Shown in pieces: positions 39,381 through 48,539 of a stretch of DNA of 64,000 bases. Position 1 is the first letter of the stretch, and the number at the start of each line of letters is the position of its first letter. The translations under genes and the position numbers were made by a program. The DNA is taken from positions 1 through 64,000 of the forward strand of contig CAKTGF010000006.1 of assembly GCA_934561395.1 (NCBI GenBank), read 5' to 3'. The DNA comes from an uncultured Eubacterium sp. (GTDB taxonomy: Bacteria > Bacillota > Clostridia > Oscillospirales > Acutalibacteraceae). The notes beneath the pieces were generated by a model. That model was not told the DNA's origin and ran no database searches. It worked only from the letters and a program-made list of their open reading frames with translations.

Positions 39381-42266
39381 TTATACTGTTTTGGTTGTTT
39401 TGTATGCCCTTTTGATAAGAGCCTTGCGCTTTTTGCGTTTTGACAGTGAAATTGCTATTGAAATAATAAGCACCGCTCCGCCGGTTACAAAAATTGTTGC
39501 AACAACTAATTTTGAAACCTTAACAACCTTGCCAAAGCTGTTTGCATTGGCTTTCATGGTGTAATCATACTTACCGTCGCCGTCCTCGTCAACCTTAAGG
39601 GTGGTGGTGTCGGACACCTGAGCCTTTGTGTCGATAACGGTTTTCTTGGTAATGTTGATACCCTCAAAATCTCTGAAATCGGAGTATTCGCCGTTTTCAT
39701 CCATAAAGCCTATGCTGTAATCCATCTCGCCGTCGTCATAGCCCTTAATCTGAATATCGTAATCAACACCCTCTTTAAGGCGAAGCATTTTGATTTTGTC
39801 TTCATCGCCCTCATTTTCGCTGTTGAAATCATATTCCTCGTTTTTGCTGTTTTCAGCGTTAAGATATGTAAGCGTGCCGAATGAGGTTCTTGTTTGATTT
39901 TCCTTGGTGGTTGAAAGGGTTTCGCCGTCATATTTAACCGTAACATCCACAGGGCATGCTATTTTAACATAAATATACCTTGTGCCGTTAATTTGGTTAG
40001 CTATGTCGTCAAAGAAATAAACAAGGTTGTTTGCATCGTCAACCTCATAGTGGCAGCCCTCGCTGGCAATGCCGTCCATAACCACCTGAGCGCTTGTTTT
40101 TTCGCTTTCGCTTAAGGCGTTAAAGAATCCCAGGGTATATATGTAAATTCCCTTTGATTTTAAGGTGCTTGCATAATCTATCAGCTCTTGGTCGCACTTG
40201 CCCTCGTTAGCGCAGCCGTCACTCATAAGAACAATTATTTTCTTTTCCGCCTTGCCGGAGGAAAGCATTGTGGCCGCCGCATTCAAGCCCGATTCAATAT
40301 CGGTTCCACCACCGCATTCAAGGGAATTAACTACATCGTGCAGCTTTGTGGCATTGCTTGAAAACTCGCAGTCAACAGTTGCACCGGAGTTATAATCAAC
40401 AAGCCCAATGTTTGCCTGGCTTTCATCCAAAACGGTTTTAATAAAGTTATTGGCGGCAATCCTTGTTTGGTCTAAAGGCTCGCCTGACATACTGCCGGAG
40501 GTGTCAAGCACCATCACAACATCACGGTTGGCGTCAAAATTATAATTTTTAAACCAGTCAAGTGTATATTCAGTATTTCCGAAAAGCACCAAGCTCGTTT
40601 TGAAAAAGCTCCAATTATGAAAGCCCTTGTCATATTCCCCGTTTTGTTCCTTGGAATATTCAAGCGCTGTTTGAGCGCTTTGGAGTCTGTCGTCACTGCC
40701 GTTCTTTGTGCACAAGGCCTCTGCAATGCTTTTTGCCGATGATTGAGCATAGGTTGTGTGAACTATATTGTCAAAGGCATAAACCGCACCTGCGCCCTTT
40801 GCAAGAAGGCTGCTTATCAAAAGATTATCTTCCCCGTTTCTGCCGCCGCTGCAAATTCCCAAATAGATAAGGGAATTTTGATACGCACCGTCGGGGACAT
40901 ATTTGTTAATGAACTCTCCGCCTACTGCATAAACGCCGCCTGTACACTGAATAATCACTCTTTCTCTGAGAAGTGACAATAAAATACCTTTAGAAATATT
41001 TGCCTCGCTGTTTAAACCTAAAACTATAAAGGTATTACCTGTTGAATCGTCATAACAGCCGTGACCCTCCCAAACGATAACACTGTCTTGTGTTGTGCCC
41101 AGGAAATTGTCGATTGTTACCTCGGAATCATCATAATTGCAATCGGTTTCAGTGCCGATATCATCAAAATAATATTCCTGCACGCTGTCTGAAATCAATT
41201 TAGCGGCATCATCCGGCTTTTGGCAGCTCTGCTCGGATACACCGTCTTTAATGAATTCTGTTCGTCCCGGCTGATATGTAGCAACTCTTAAAGAGTTTTC
41301 TCCGTATGCCGAGCCTAACACGCCGTCAACATCCGGCATATAGAAATAATATGAGCCGTCAGAAAGTGTAATTTTAATATTGCTTGAATTTACGGTATAA
41401 TCGGTAATAGTTCCGTCGCTTTTTAGGTCTTCAAAGCCGTCGTCAACTATGTCAAGATAGCTTTCAACATCCTCAGGCTGTAAATCGGGATATTGCTTGT
41501 TTGCCGTTTTTTCAACCTTTTTAATTGAGCTTTCCAGCTGGATAACACATTTGTTGTGCTGCTCTACCTCATCATCGGTAACAGGGTCAACATCCACAAA
41601 TGCCTTTGTGCTGTCCGTAGGTGTTTTAGCCTTATCCTCCGAACCGCCGTTGTCATTATTTTCATTACCGCTGTTATCGGAATTGCCGTTGTCGGTGCTT
41701 GTGGTTTTGCTCGCAGGCACGGCGGTCTGCTTAAGGCCGATATAATCAAGAACATTGGAATAAGCGGGAATATCCAGCTTATCGTAATAAACAAACACGC
41801 CTGTAACCGCAGTCATTGAAATAATGCAGGCAAGCACAACCGCCAAGGCCTTAAATATTGCGTTTTTGATTTTTGTTGACCTGTTGCGGCTTTCTATTTT
41901 TTCAGCCCTGTCAAGAGCCTTAATATCCTTTTTTGACCAACCTGAAACATCACGCACCGGCTGCGGTGTATATGCAGGCTGTGCAGGCGCCACTGGCGGC
42001 ACAGGTGCGATTGGCATAACAGGCGGAACATTGGGCTGTGCAGGCTGCTGCACCGGATTAGGTGGCTGAACAGGAGAAGCCTGAGCGTTTTGCTCAGGCT
42101 TTTTTAGGTTTGCATAGCCGTTACTGTTAACAGTCGGTTGGTTTGGCACGCCGTTTTGTTGTGGTTCGGGTGCCTTTTTCAAATTGGAATACTTTTGCTC
42201 GGCGTCACAAATGGGGCAAAGCCCTGTATTTTCATCAATTCGTGAGCCGCATTTTTTGCAATACAT
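39381..42266 (-). CDS. Membrane protein with zinc ribbon, caspase-like and VWA domains
   Basis: 961 aa from the ATG at 42266 (GGAGGAG just upstream). In order: a zinc ribbon with C3, C6, C17 and C20; a Pro/Gln-rich linker (about 30-105); a membrane helix (about 138-160); a Ser/Asn/Asp-rich spacer; and a region at about 370-565 resembling the caspase/gingipain/CHAT fold, with H402 in WEGHG and C472 in YLGICSGG as a potential dyad. A von Willebrand A domain at about 581-760 follows, with MIDAS DTSGSMS (D588-S592) and MSDGC, and a second membrane helix lies near 910-930 before a basic tail. The zinc ribbon would be cytoplasmic and the two large domains outside. It may act as a surface protease or assembly factor; no direct relative is recognised. 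It begins 21 bases after thrS. Confidence 0.75.
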   Translation of the reverse strand: MYCKKCGSRIDENTGLCPICDAEQKYSNLKKAPEPQQNGVPNQPTVNSNGYANLKKPEQNAQASPVQPPNPVQQPAQPNVPPVMPIAPVPPVAPAQPAYTPQPVRDVSGWSKKDIKALDRAEKIESRNRSTKIKNAIFKALAVVLACIISMTAVTGVFVYYDKLDIPAYSNVLDYIGLKQTAVPASKTTSTDNGNSDNSGNENNDNGGSEDKAKTPTDSTKAFVDVDPVTDDEVEQHNKCVIQLESSIKKVEKTANKQYPDLQPEDVESYLDIVDDGFEDLKSDGTITDYTVNSSNIKITLSDGSYYFYMPDVDGVLGSAYGENSLRVATYQPGRTEFIKDGVSEQSCQKPDDAAKLISDSVQEYYFDDIGTETDCNYDDSEVTIDNFLGTTQDSVIVWEGHGCYDDSTGNTFIVLGLNSEANISKGILLSLLRERVIIQCTGGVYAVGGEFINKYVPDGAYQNSLIYLGICSGGRNGEDNLLISSLLAKGAGAVYAFDNIVHTTYAQSSAKSIAEALCTKNGSDDRLQSAQTALEYSKEQNGEYDKGFHNWSFFKTSLVLFGNTEYTLDWFKNYNFDANRDVVMVLDTSGSMSGEPLDQTRIAANNFIKTVLDESQANIGLVDYNSGATVDCEFSSNATKLHDVVNSLECGGGTDIESGLNAAATMLSSGKAEKKIIVLMSDGCANEGKCDQELIDYASTLKSKGIYIYTLGFFNALSESEKTSAQVVMDGIASEGCHYEVDDANNLVYFFDDIANQINGTRYIYVKIACPVDVTVKYDGETLSTTKENQTRTSFGTLTYLNAENSKNEEYDFNSENEGDEDKIKMLRLKEGVDYDIQIKGYDDGEMDYSIGFMDENGEYSDFRDFEGINITKKTVIDTKAQVSDTTTLKVDEDGDGKYDYTMKANANSFGKVVKVSKLVVATIFVTGGAVLIISIAISLSKRKKRKALIKRAYKTTKTV

Positions 42267-42287
42267 AGTTTCTCCTCCCACTGCAAA

Positions 42288-44225
42288 TCAACGAACCTTT
42301 GTATCAATTTCCTCTTTAATTCTTGCAACAAATTCATCAATGGTTGTTGCGCCCTCGTCGCCGTTCTTTCTTGAACGAACGGAAATTGTTCCTGCCTCAA
42401 CATCCTTGTCGCCCACAAGAATCATGTAAGGGATTTTTTCCATTTGTGCGGCACGAATCTTAAAGCCGGTTTTCTCGCTTCTGTCATCAAGCTCGCAGCG
42501 AACGCCTGCCTCTTGCAGCTTCGCCATCATTTGGCGTGCGTAATCGTGGTGCCTGTCGGCAATCGGAAGAAATTTAACCTGAACGGGGGCAAGCCATGTT
42601 GGGAACGCACCTGCGTACTTTTCAATAAGCAGTGCAAGTGTGCGCTCGTAGCAGCCGATTGAGGTTCTGTGAATAATGTACGGATTTTTCTTCTGTCCGT
42701 CGGAATCCACATATTCCATACCGAATTTTTCTGCAAGCATCTGGTCAATTTGAATGGTTACAAGGGTATCCTCCTTGCCGAACACATTTTTAATTTGAAT
42801 ATCAAGCTTAGGTCCGTAGAATGCAGCCTCGCCGATACCGATTTCGTAATCAACGCCCAAATCGTCAAGAATATTTTTCATAACGCCCTGAGCCTCGTCC
42901 CACTGCTCCTTGGTGCCGATATATTTTTCCTTATCCTCGGGGTCCCATTGTGAGAAACGGTAGCTTAAGTCCTCCTTAAGACCGATTGTTTCCATCATAT
43001 AATTGGTTAATTCAAGGCAAGCCTTAAATTCATCCTCTAACTGGTCGGGGCGGCACATTAAGTGGCCCTCTGAAATTGTGAACTGGCGAACACGGATAAG
43101 GCCGTGCATTTCGCCGGATGCCTCGTTTCTGAACAAGGTTGATGTTTCGTCATATCTTAAAGGCAAATCACGGTATGAGCGTGGTTTTGCAAGGTATGCC
43201 TGATATTGGAACGGGCAGGTCATGGGACGAAGGGCAAATACCTCTTTATCCTTTTCCTCGTCGCCCATCACAAACATACCTTCCTTATAATGGTCCCAGT
43301 GGCCGGAGATTTTGTAAAGGTCCGACTTTGCCATAAGAGGAGTTTTGGTCAGCAGCCAGCCACGCTTAGCCTCCTCATCCTCAACCCAGCGTTGAAGTGT
43401 TTGAATAATTTTTGTTCCCTTGGGAAGAAGAATGGGCAAGCCCTGACCGATATAGTCAACGGTTGTGAAAAGCTCCAGCTCTCTGCCAAGCTTGTTGTGG
43501 TCACGCTTTTTAGCGTCCTCAAGAGCGGCCAAATGCGCCTCCAGCATTGATGCCTTGGGGAATGCTGTGCCGTAAACCCTGCAAAGCATTTTGTTTTTCT
43601 CGTCCCCACGCCAGTAAGCGCCTGTGCACTGTGTAAGCTTAAATGCCTTAACTGTTTTTATTTCCATTATATGGGGGCCTGCGCAAAGCTCTGTGAACTC
43701 GCCCTGCCTGTAAAAGCTGATAGCCTCGCCCTTGTCTGCGTGCTCCTTGATAAGCTCGATTTTGTAGGGCTCGTTTTTCTCTGTCATCAAAGCAATTGCC
43801 TCGTCAACAGGGAGCTCAAATCTTTCGATTTCGGGGTTTTCCTTAACGATTTTCTTCATTTCAGCCTCAATTTTTTCCAAATCTGCGGGAGAAAATGAAT
43901 TTTCCACATCAAAGTCATAATAAAAGCCGTCGTCAATTGCAGGACCGATTGTAAGCTTTGCATCGGGATACAGTCTTTTTACAGCCTGTGCCATAATGTG
44001 CGATGCGGTGTGGTTAAACGCCCTTCTGCCGTCCTTATCGTCAAATGTTAAAATTTCAAGTGTGCTGTCGGCATCAATTACCGTTCTTAAATCCTTAACG
44101 GTGCCGTTAATTTTGCAACAGGTTGCATTTCTGAACAACCCCATGGAAATATCTTTTGTAATGTCAGCCGCAGATTTTGCTTGCTCGTATTCGAGCACTG
44201 AGCCGTCCTTTAGTGTAATTTTCAT
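42288..44225 (-). CDS. thrS: Threonyl-tRNA synthetase
   Basis: 645 aa from the ATG at 44225, with AAGGAGG eight bases upstream. It holds a TGS domain (1-62), an SAD editing domain containing the HTASHIMAQAVKRLYP block, the class II core with motif 2 RNEASGEMHGLIR and motif 3 GCYERTLALLIE, and an anticodon-binding domain (about 540-640). It charges tRNA-Thr. Expression is controlled by the T-box leader upstream. Confidence 0.98.
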   Translation of the reverse strand: MKITLKDGSVLEYEQAKSAADITKDISMGLFRNATCCKINGTVKDLRTVIDADSTLEILTFDDKDGRRAFNHTASHIMAQAVKRLYPDAKLTIGPAIDDGFYYDFDVENSFSPADLEKIEAEMKKIVKENPEIERFELPVDEAIALMTEKNEPYKIELIKEHADKGEAISFYRQGEFTELCAGPHIMEIKTVKAFKLTQCTGAYWRGDEKNKMLCRVYGTAFPKASMLEAHLAALEDAKKRDHNKLGRELELFTTVDYIGQGLPILLPKGTKIIQTLQRWVEDEEAKRGWLLTKTPLMAKSDLYKISGHWDHYKEGMFVMGDEEKDKEVFALRPMTCPFQYQAYLAKPRSYRDLPLRYDETSTLFRNEASGEMHGLIRVRQFTISEGHLMCRPDQLEDEFKACLELTNYMMETIGLKEDLSYRFSQWDPEDKEKYIGTKEQWDEAQGVMKNILDDLGVDYEIGIGEAAFYGPKLDIQIKNVFGKEDTLVTIQIDQMLAEKFGMEYVDSDGQKKNPYIIHRTSIGCYERTLALLIEKYAGAFPTWLAPVQVKFLPIADRHHDYARQMMAKLQEAGVRCELDDRSEKTGFKIRAAQMEKIPYMILVGDKDVEAGTISVRSRKNGDEGATTIDEFVARIKEEIDTKVR

Positions 44226-44247
44226 AATTACAACCTCCTTTAAAAAA

Positions 44248-44468
44248 ATAAAAAGCACCCTAAAATTAGGGTGCATAAAATACACGGTTCCACCTAAATT
44301 ATACCGCAAATGCAGTATCACTCAAATCGTTAACGCCGATATACGTTCTGCCATTTCCTGCAGACGCTCAAGGGTGGTAACAGCCAAACCTTTGCGTGCT
44401 TTTTCACCAAACAAGCACTCTCTGAAGCGATGGAAAAGCTGCCTTGTCCCTATCACTGCTTTACATAT
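44248..44468 (-). ncRNA. T-box riboswitch of thrS
   Basis: On the minus strand the leader carries the T-box AGGTGGAACCGTG (44283-44295) and the terminator GCACCCTA/TAGGGTGC (44255-44274) with a T-run. Upstream is a long stem I with AGAGAG bulge and GGTG distal element. An ACC threonine triplet at 44376-44378 (GTT-ACC-ACC context) is the likely specifier. Uncharged tRNA-Thr would stabilise the antiterminator and raise thrS expression. Confidence 0.93.
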
Positions 44469-44475
44469 TGGTTAT

Positions 44476-44504
44476 ATAATATCACTACTGTTTCGATTTG
44501 TCAA
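44476..44504 (-). promoter_or_regulatory. Promoter of thrS
   Basis: Perfect TTGACA and TATTAT are 17 bp apart on the minus strand, directly upstream of the T-box leader. Confidence 0.85.
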
Positions 44505-44604
44505 TCTTAACATTTAGTATATTACACTTTACGAAAAATATTACCAAATGTTTATTGCCCTTTACGTTTTTTACAAATTGGTAACAAAACTTGAGCCGTC
44601 TTAC

Positions 44605-44633
44605 TTGACAAACTGCCTTTATAGGTGTAATAT
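44605..44633 (+). promoter_or_regulatory. Promoter of rny
   Basis: Perfect TTGACA and TAATAT are 17 bp apart, giving a leader of about 150 bases to rny. Between this and the thrS promoter lies TTACCAA (44541-44547) with its complement TTGGTAA (44578-44584). No gene was seen in the leader. Confidence 0.7.
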
Positions 44634-44788
44634 AGTGTAGGATTTTTACATACAGAATGTTGTGCCGATTGGCGGCATTTTGTGCATTTTGTTGTAAAAA
44701 TTTGCTATGCATAAAACTGTACCTTTTCTGATGAAATGATTTAAAATTTATGTAAAATTACTATTTAACAGAAGGAGGTGCTATTGAT

Positions 44789-46354
44789 ATGGAAGGTTCA
44801 ATTTCAATAACTGTTGTTGTTATTGTTGGCATTGTTTGCGCCGCAATTTTCGGCGTAATCGGGTTTATAATCGGCGGTTTGTTTAAAGAAAAGCAGGCTC
44901 AAAACGACAAAAATTCTGCTCTTCAAGAAGCAACACGCATTGTTAACAACGCTTTAGCCGAGGCCGAGGCAACAAAAAAGGCTCGTCTTGTTGAGGCTAA
45001 GGATGAAATTCACAAGCTCCGTTCTGATGCGGATAAAGACATCCGTGAAAGAAGAACAGAGGTTCAAAAGCAAGAAAAAAGATTGAATCAGCGTGAGGAA
45101 TATCTTGACAAAAGAGCTGATTCGTTAGAACAAAAAAGTGAAAATTTAAGCCAAAAGCTTAAAGATGTTGATGAAAAACTCACCGAAATCGATGGCATCA
45201 AGAAAAGTCAGTTTGATATGCTTGAGAGAATTTCAGGATTATCTCAAGAGGAAGCTAAAAACCAGCTTTTAGAGTCGCTTGAATCCGAATTGGATGTTGA
45301 AAAGAGCAAGCGTATTCTTGAGCACGAGCAAATGGTTAAAGACCAAAGCGATGTTTTGGCAAGAGAGATTATCAGCACCGCAATTCAACGCTGCGCTGCT
45401 GACCACACGGCTGAAACCACTGTGTCCGTTGTTGCTCTTCCCAATGATGAAATGAAGGGCAGAATTATCGGCAGAGAGGGCAGAAATATCCGCTCTATCG
45501 AGCAAATCACAGGCGTTGAGCTTATTATTGACGATACACCGGAGGCTATTACAGTCAGCTCCTTTGACCCTGTCAGAAGAGAGATTGCAAGGCTCACACT
45601 TGAAAGACTTATTCAAGACGGCAGAATACACCCCACCCGCATTGAGGAAATGTATGAAAAATCAAAGCGTGAAGTTGAGGCTACGATTAAGGCTGAGGGC
45701 GAAAAGGCCGTTATCAGCGCAAACTGCGGCTCAATCCACCCTGAGCTTGTTAAGCTTTTGGGCAAGCTTAAGTATCGTACATCATACGGTCAAAGCGTTT
45801 TGAAGCACTCACTGGAGGTTTCATATATCGCAGGTCTTATGGCAGCGGAATTGGGCGCAGACGAAAAGCTTGCACGCCGTGCAGGTCTTCTTCACGATAT
45901 AGGCAAGGCTCTTGACCACGAGATGGAGGGCAGCCATATCGCCCTTGGTGTTGAATACGCAAGAAAATACAAGGAAAGCGAGGCTGTTGTGCACGCAATT
46001 CAGGCTCACCACGGTGATGTTGAATGTAAAACAGTTGTTGCCGCACTTGTTCAGGCAGCCGACGCCGTATCAGCCGCAAGGCCGGGCGCAAGGCGTGAAA
46101 ATGTTGAAAACTATATTAAGCGACTTCAACAGCTTGAAGAAATTTCCACAAGCTTTGAGGGCGTTGAAAAGGCATACGCCATTCAGGCAGGCCGTGAGGT
46201 CAGAGTTATGGTTAAGCCTGAGGTTATCAGCGACCAGACAATGCCGTTGGTTGCTCGTGAAATTGTTAAAAGAATTGAAGAGGAAATGGAATATCCGGGC
46301 CAAATCAAGGTTAACATAATTCGTGAAAGCAGAACCTACGGTATAGCAAAATAA
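44789..46354 (+). CDS. rny: Ribonuclease Y
   Basis: 521 aa, the standard length. An N-terminal membrane helix (about 5-28), a long coiled coil (about 30-200), a KH domain (IIGREGRNIRSIE) and an HD domain with HDIGKALDHE are all present. It is the main endoribonuclease initiating mRNA decay in many Firmicutes, anchored at the inner membrane. AAGGAGG precedes the ATG. Confidence 0.98.
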   Translation: MEGSISITVVVIVGIVCAAIFGVIGFIIGGLFKEKQAQNDKNSALQEATRIVNNALAEAEATKKARLVEAKDEIHKLRSDADKDIRERRTEVQKQEKRLNQREEYLDKRADSLEQKSENLSQKLKDVDEKLTEIDGIKKSQFDMLERISGLSQEEAKNQLLESLESELDVEKSKRILEHEQMVKDQSDVLAREIISTAIQRCAADHTAETTVSVVALPNDEMKGRIIGREGRNIRSIEQITGVELIIDDTPEAITVSSFDPVRREIARLTLERLIQDGRIHPTRIEEMYEKSKREVEATIKAEGEKAVISANCGSIHPELVKLLGKLKYRTSYGQSVLKHSLEVSYIAGLMAAELGADEKLARRAGLLHDIGKALDHEMEGSHIALGVEYARKYKESEAVVHAIQAHHGDVECKTVVAALVQAADAVSAARPGARRENVENYIKRLQQLEEISTSFEGVEKAYAIQAGREVRVMVKPEVISDQTMPLVAREIVKRIEEEMEYPGQIKVNIIRESRTYGIAK

Positions 46355-46358
46355 TTTT

Positions 46359-46384
46359 AAGGCGATGCTTTGCAGCATCGCCTT
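46359..46384 (+). terminator. Terminator of rny
   Basis: AAGGCGATGCT and AGCATCGCCTT form 11 pairs around TTGC, followed by TTTGATTTTG. Confidence 0.9.
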
Positions 46385-46466
46385 TTTGATTTTGTGCTCT
46401 AATTTTATTCTGTAAGACTGCCGCAGGAAACTCTCACTCATGCAGTCGGAAAGGTTTGAAAAAGTT

Positions 46467-46757
46467 ATGATTAAACACATTGTTTGCTTTAAGCTTGCTG
46501 ACAACAGCAAAGAAAAATGCGAAAAGGCAGCAGAGGTACTCCGTTCAATGAAGGGCAATGTTGACCTTTTAAGGGATATTGAGGTGGGCATTGACTTTTT
46601 GCACTCACAGCGCTCCTATGATGTTATTTTGCAGGTTGTACTTGATGACGAAAAAGCCCTTGACCTTTATCAAAAAGACGAATACCACTGCTCCGTTGTA
46701 AAAAAGTATATGCATTCCGTGGTTGAAACTTCTGTTGCAATTGATTACAACATCTGA
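46467..46757 (+). CDS. Dabb-domain (stress-responsive alpha/beta-barrel) protein
   Basis: 96 aa from the ATG at 46467. IKHIVCFKL at the start, a central DLLRDIEVGIDF and YDVILQVVLDDEKALDLYQ match the Dabb family, small dimeric ferredoxin-fold proteins of largely unknown bacterial role. It lies between the rny terminator and its own terminator. Confidence 0.85.
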   Translation: MIKHIVCFKLADNSKEKCEKAAEVLRSMKGNVDLLRDIEVGIDFLHSQRSYDVILQVVLDDEKALDLYQKDEYHCSVVKKYMHSVVETSVAIDYNI

Positions 46758-46775
46758 CAAAAGCCGACGCAAAGT

Positions 46776-46797
46776 TCCCCCGATTTACTTCGGGGGA
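46776..46797 (+). terminator. Terminator of the Dabb gene
   Basis: TCCCCCGA and TCGGGGGA pair around a 6-base loop, followed by seven T. Confidence 0.92.
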
Positions 46798-46863
46798 TTT
46801 TTTATGTCAAAAATTATGGCAATAATTTGTTAATTATATATATAAAATATATATGTAATCTAA

Positions 46864-46892
46864 TTGACTTTATATAATATTAATGATAAAAT
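46864..46892 (+). promoter_or_regulatory. Promoter of the polysaccharide locus
   Basis: TTGACT and TAAAAT are 17 bp apart, about 60 bases before the first gene. An AT-only inverted repeat (TATATATA-type, 46832-46858) lies just upstream and could bind a regulator. Confidence 0.7.
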
Positions 46893-46954
46893 AAATTACA
46901 TATCTGCAAATTATTATCGGCATGATAAATTATGCATAAGCGAGGTATAACTTA

Positions 46955-47770
46955 ATGGATGAAACCAAAGAAATAGACATTGACTTACGAAAAATATTTT
47001 ATATGATGAGAACCAAAATCATTTACATTCTTCTCATCACTGTTTTGGTGGGCGTTGCCGCAGGCGGATATACCCACTTTTTTATCGACCCTACATATAA
47101 CGCTACCGTTAAAATGTATGTTTACAGCAATACCGACAGAGCAACCTCTGACACCTCGATTACCCCAAACGAAATCAATGCGTCAAAGGAGCTTGTAAAC
47201 ACATATATTTATGTGCTTGAAAGCGACACCGTTTTAAGCAAGGTTGCAACAGACTTAAATCTTAACCTTTCCCCTGCATCAATACGCAGCATGATTAACG
47301 CAAGCCTTATTGAGGACACGCAGGCTTTCCAGGTTACCGTTACCAGCACTGACAGAAACCTGGCGGCAAATGTTGCAAACTCAATTGCAAAGGTTGCCCC
47401 TGATGAAATAGTCAGGGTTGTTAAGGCAGGCGGCGTTGAAATTATCGACAAGGCGGAGGTTCCTAACTCTCCCTCATCCCCCAACCTTAAAAAGAATATA
47501 ATTGTGGGGGCACTGGCAGGATTTTTGGCATCATTCCTACTGTTCTTTATTTACGAAATGTTTGATTCAACAATCACAAACGCTAAGGACCTTGAAAGAG
47601 AATTTGACATCCCCGTTTTAGGCACCATACCAAGGCTTGAATCGGTTGAAAACGAGCAGTCAAACAGTGGCACAGGCCTGCAGCTTGAAAAACCAGCAAG
47701 GTCAATACGGAGCCGGTCAACCCAAGGCCCGGTAAAATCAACGAAGGGAGATGTGAACAATGGCAAGTAA
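46955..47770 (+). CDS. Polysaccharide chain-length regulator (YveK/CapA/Wzz-like)
   Basis: 271 aa. Two membrane helices (about 20-42 and 178-200) flank an extracytoplasmic domain; a Pro-rich SSPNLKKN precedes the second helix. These co-polymerases set chain length and activate the partner tyrosine kinase through the C-terminal cytoplasmic tail. It overlaps the kinase gene by 11 bases. It opens the polysaccharide operon. Confidence 0.92.
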   Translation: MDETKEIDIDLRKIFYMMRTKIIYILLITVLVGVAAGGYTHFFIDPTYNATVKMYVYSNTDRATSDTSITPNEINASKELVNTYIYVLESDTVLSKVATDLNLNLSPASIRSMINASLIEDTQAFQVTVTSTDRNLAANVANSIAKVAPDEIVRVVKAGGVEIIDKAEVPNSPSSPNLKKNIIVGALAGFLASFLLFFIYEMFDSTITNAKDLEREFDIPVLGTIPRLESVENEQSNSGTGLQLEKPARSIRSRSTQGPVKSTKGDVNNGK

Positions 47771-48524
47771 GATGCGTGAAAGAAGAAAGCTTGCGGAAAA
47801 CAACGGCTTTAACAAATCAGACCCAAAGAAAATTCTTTGTCAGGAATCATCCTTTGCCGTTAAAGAGGCATACAATGCAATCAGAACAAACCTTTTGTTC
47901 ACTCAGCAAGGGGAAAAATGCCCTGTTTTCGTTGTAACAAGCCCAACCGCAAACAACGGCAAAACCATTAACTCAATTAACCTTGCGGTAAGCTTTGCAC
48001 AAATGGGAAAGCGCACACTTTTAATCGACTCCGATATGCGTAACCCCACAATCCACAGAATGTTCTCCATACCTGTTAAAAACGGCCTTTCAGAGATTTT
48101 GGCCGGCCTTACAGACAATATTGCAGTTTCAAAAACCGATATTGAAAACCTTTCGGTACTTACTGCAGGCAAAATCCCCCCAAATCCTGCAGAGCTTTTA
48201 TCCTCTGCAAGAATGGATAAGCTTTTGGATTTTGTTAAAGAGCATTACGATTGCGTGTTTATTGACACACCGCCCATTAATCTTGTTACCGATTCGACAG
48301 TTTTCGCTCAAAAAGTTACGGGTTATGTGTTAATTATTAAGACAGACACCACAAACATTTACGATGTCAAAACCACAGTTACAAATCTTCAGCAAATTGA
48401 CGGCAATATTTTAGGCTTTGTTCTTAACGATGTTAACAGCGAAAAGAAAAAATATTACTCATATTACAGAAGATACAACTACAATTATAACTACAACTAT
48501 AATTACAACTACAGATACAAATAA
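47760..48524 (+). CDS. Bacterial tyrosine kinase (CpsD/CapB/YwqD-like)
   Basis: 254 aa. Walker A SPTANNGKT (K68), Walker A' LLIDSDMRNP (87-96) and Walker B FIDTPP define a BY-kinase. The C-terminus is an extreme tyrosine cluster: YYSYYRR followed by alternating Asn-Tyr to the end. It autophosphorylates on this tail and with the chain-length protein controls polymer length and export. Confidence 0.94.
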   Translation: MASKMRERRKLAENNGFNKSDPKKILCQESSFAVKEAYNAIRTNLLFTQQGEKCPVFVVTSPTANNGKTINSINLAVSFAQMGKRTLLIDSDMRNPTIHRMFSIPVKNGLSEILAGLTDNIAVSKTDIENLSVLTAGKIPPNPAELLSSARMDKLLDFVKEHYDCVFIDTPPINLVTDSTVFAQKVTGYVLIIKTDTTNIYDVKTTVTNLQQIDGNILGFVLNDVNSEKKKYYSYYRRYNYNYNYNYNYNYRYK

Positions 48525-48539
48525 TTCGGAGAGATTTTT

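Noticed and set aside
44703..44740. Ten-codon ORF in the rny leader
   Set aside because: No ribosome site, no repeated codons and no terminator downstream; likely chance.
46832..46858. AT-only inverted repeat as a terminator or riboswitch
   Set aside because: The stem is A/T pairs only, the strong terminator at 46776-46797 already ends the preceding gene, and such sequence arises easily by chance.
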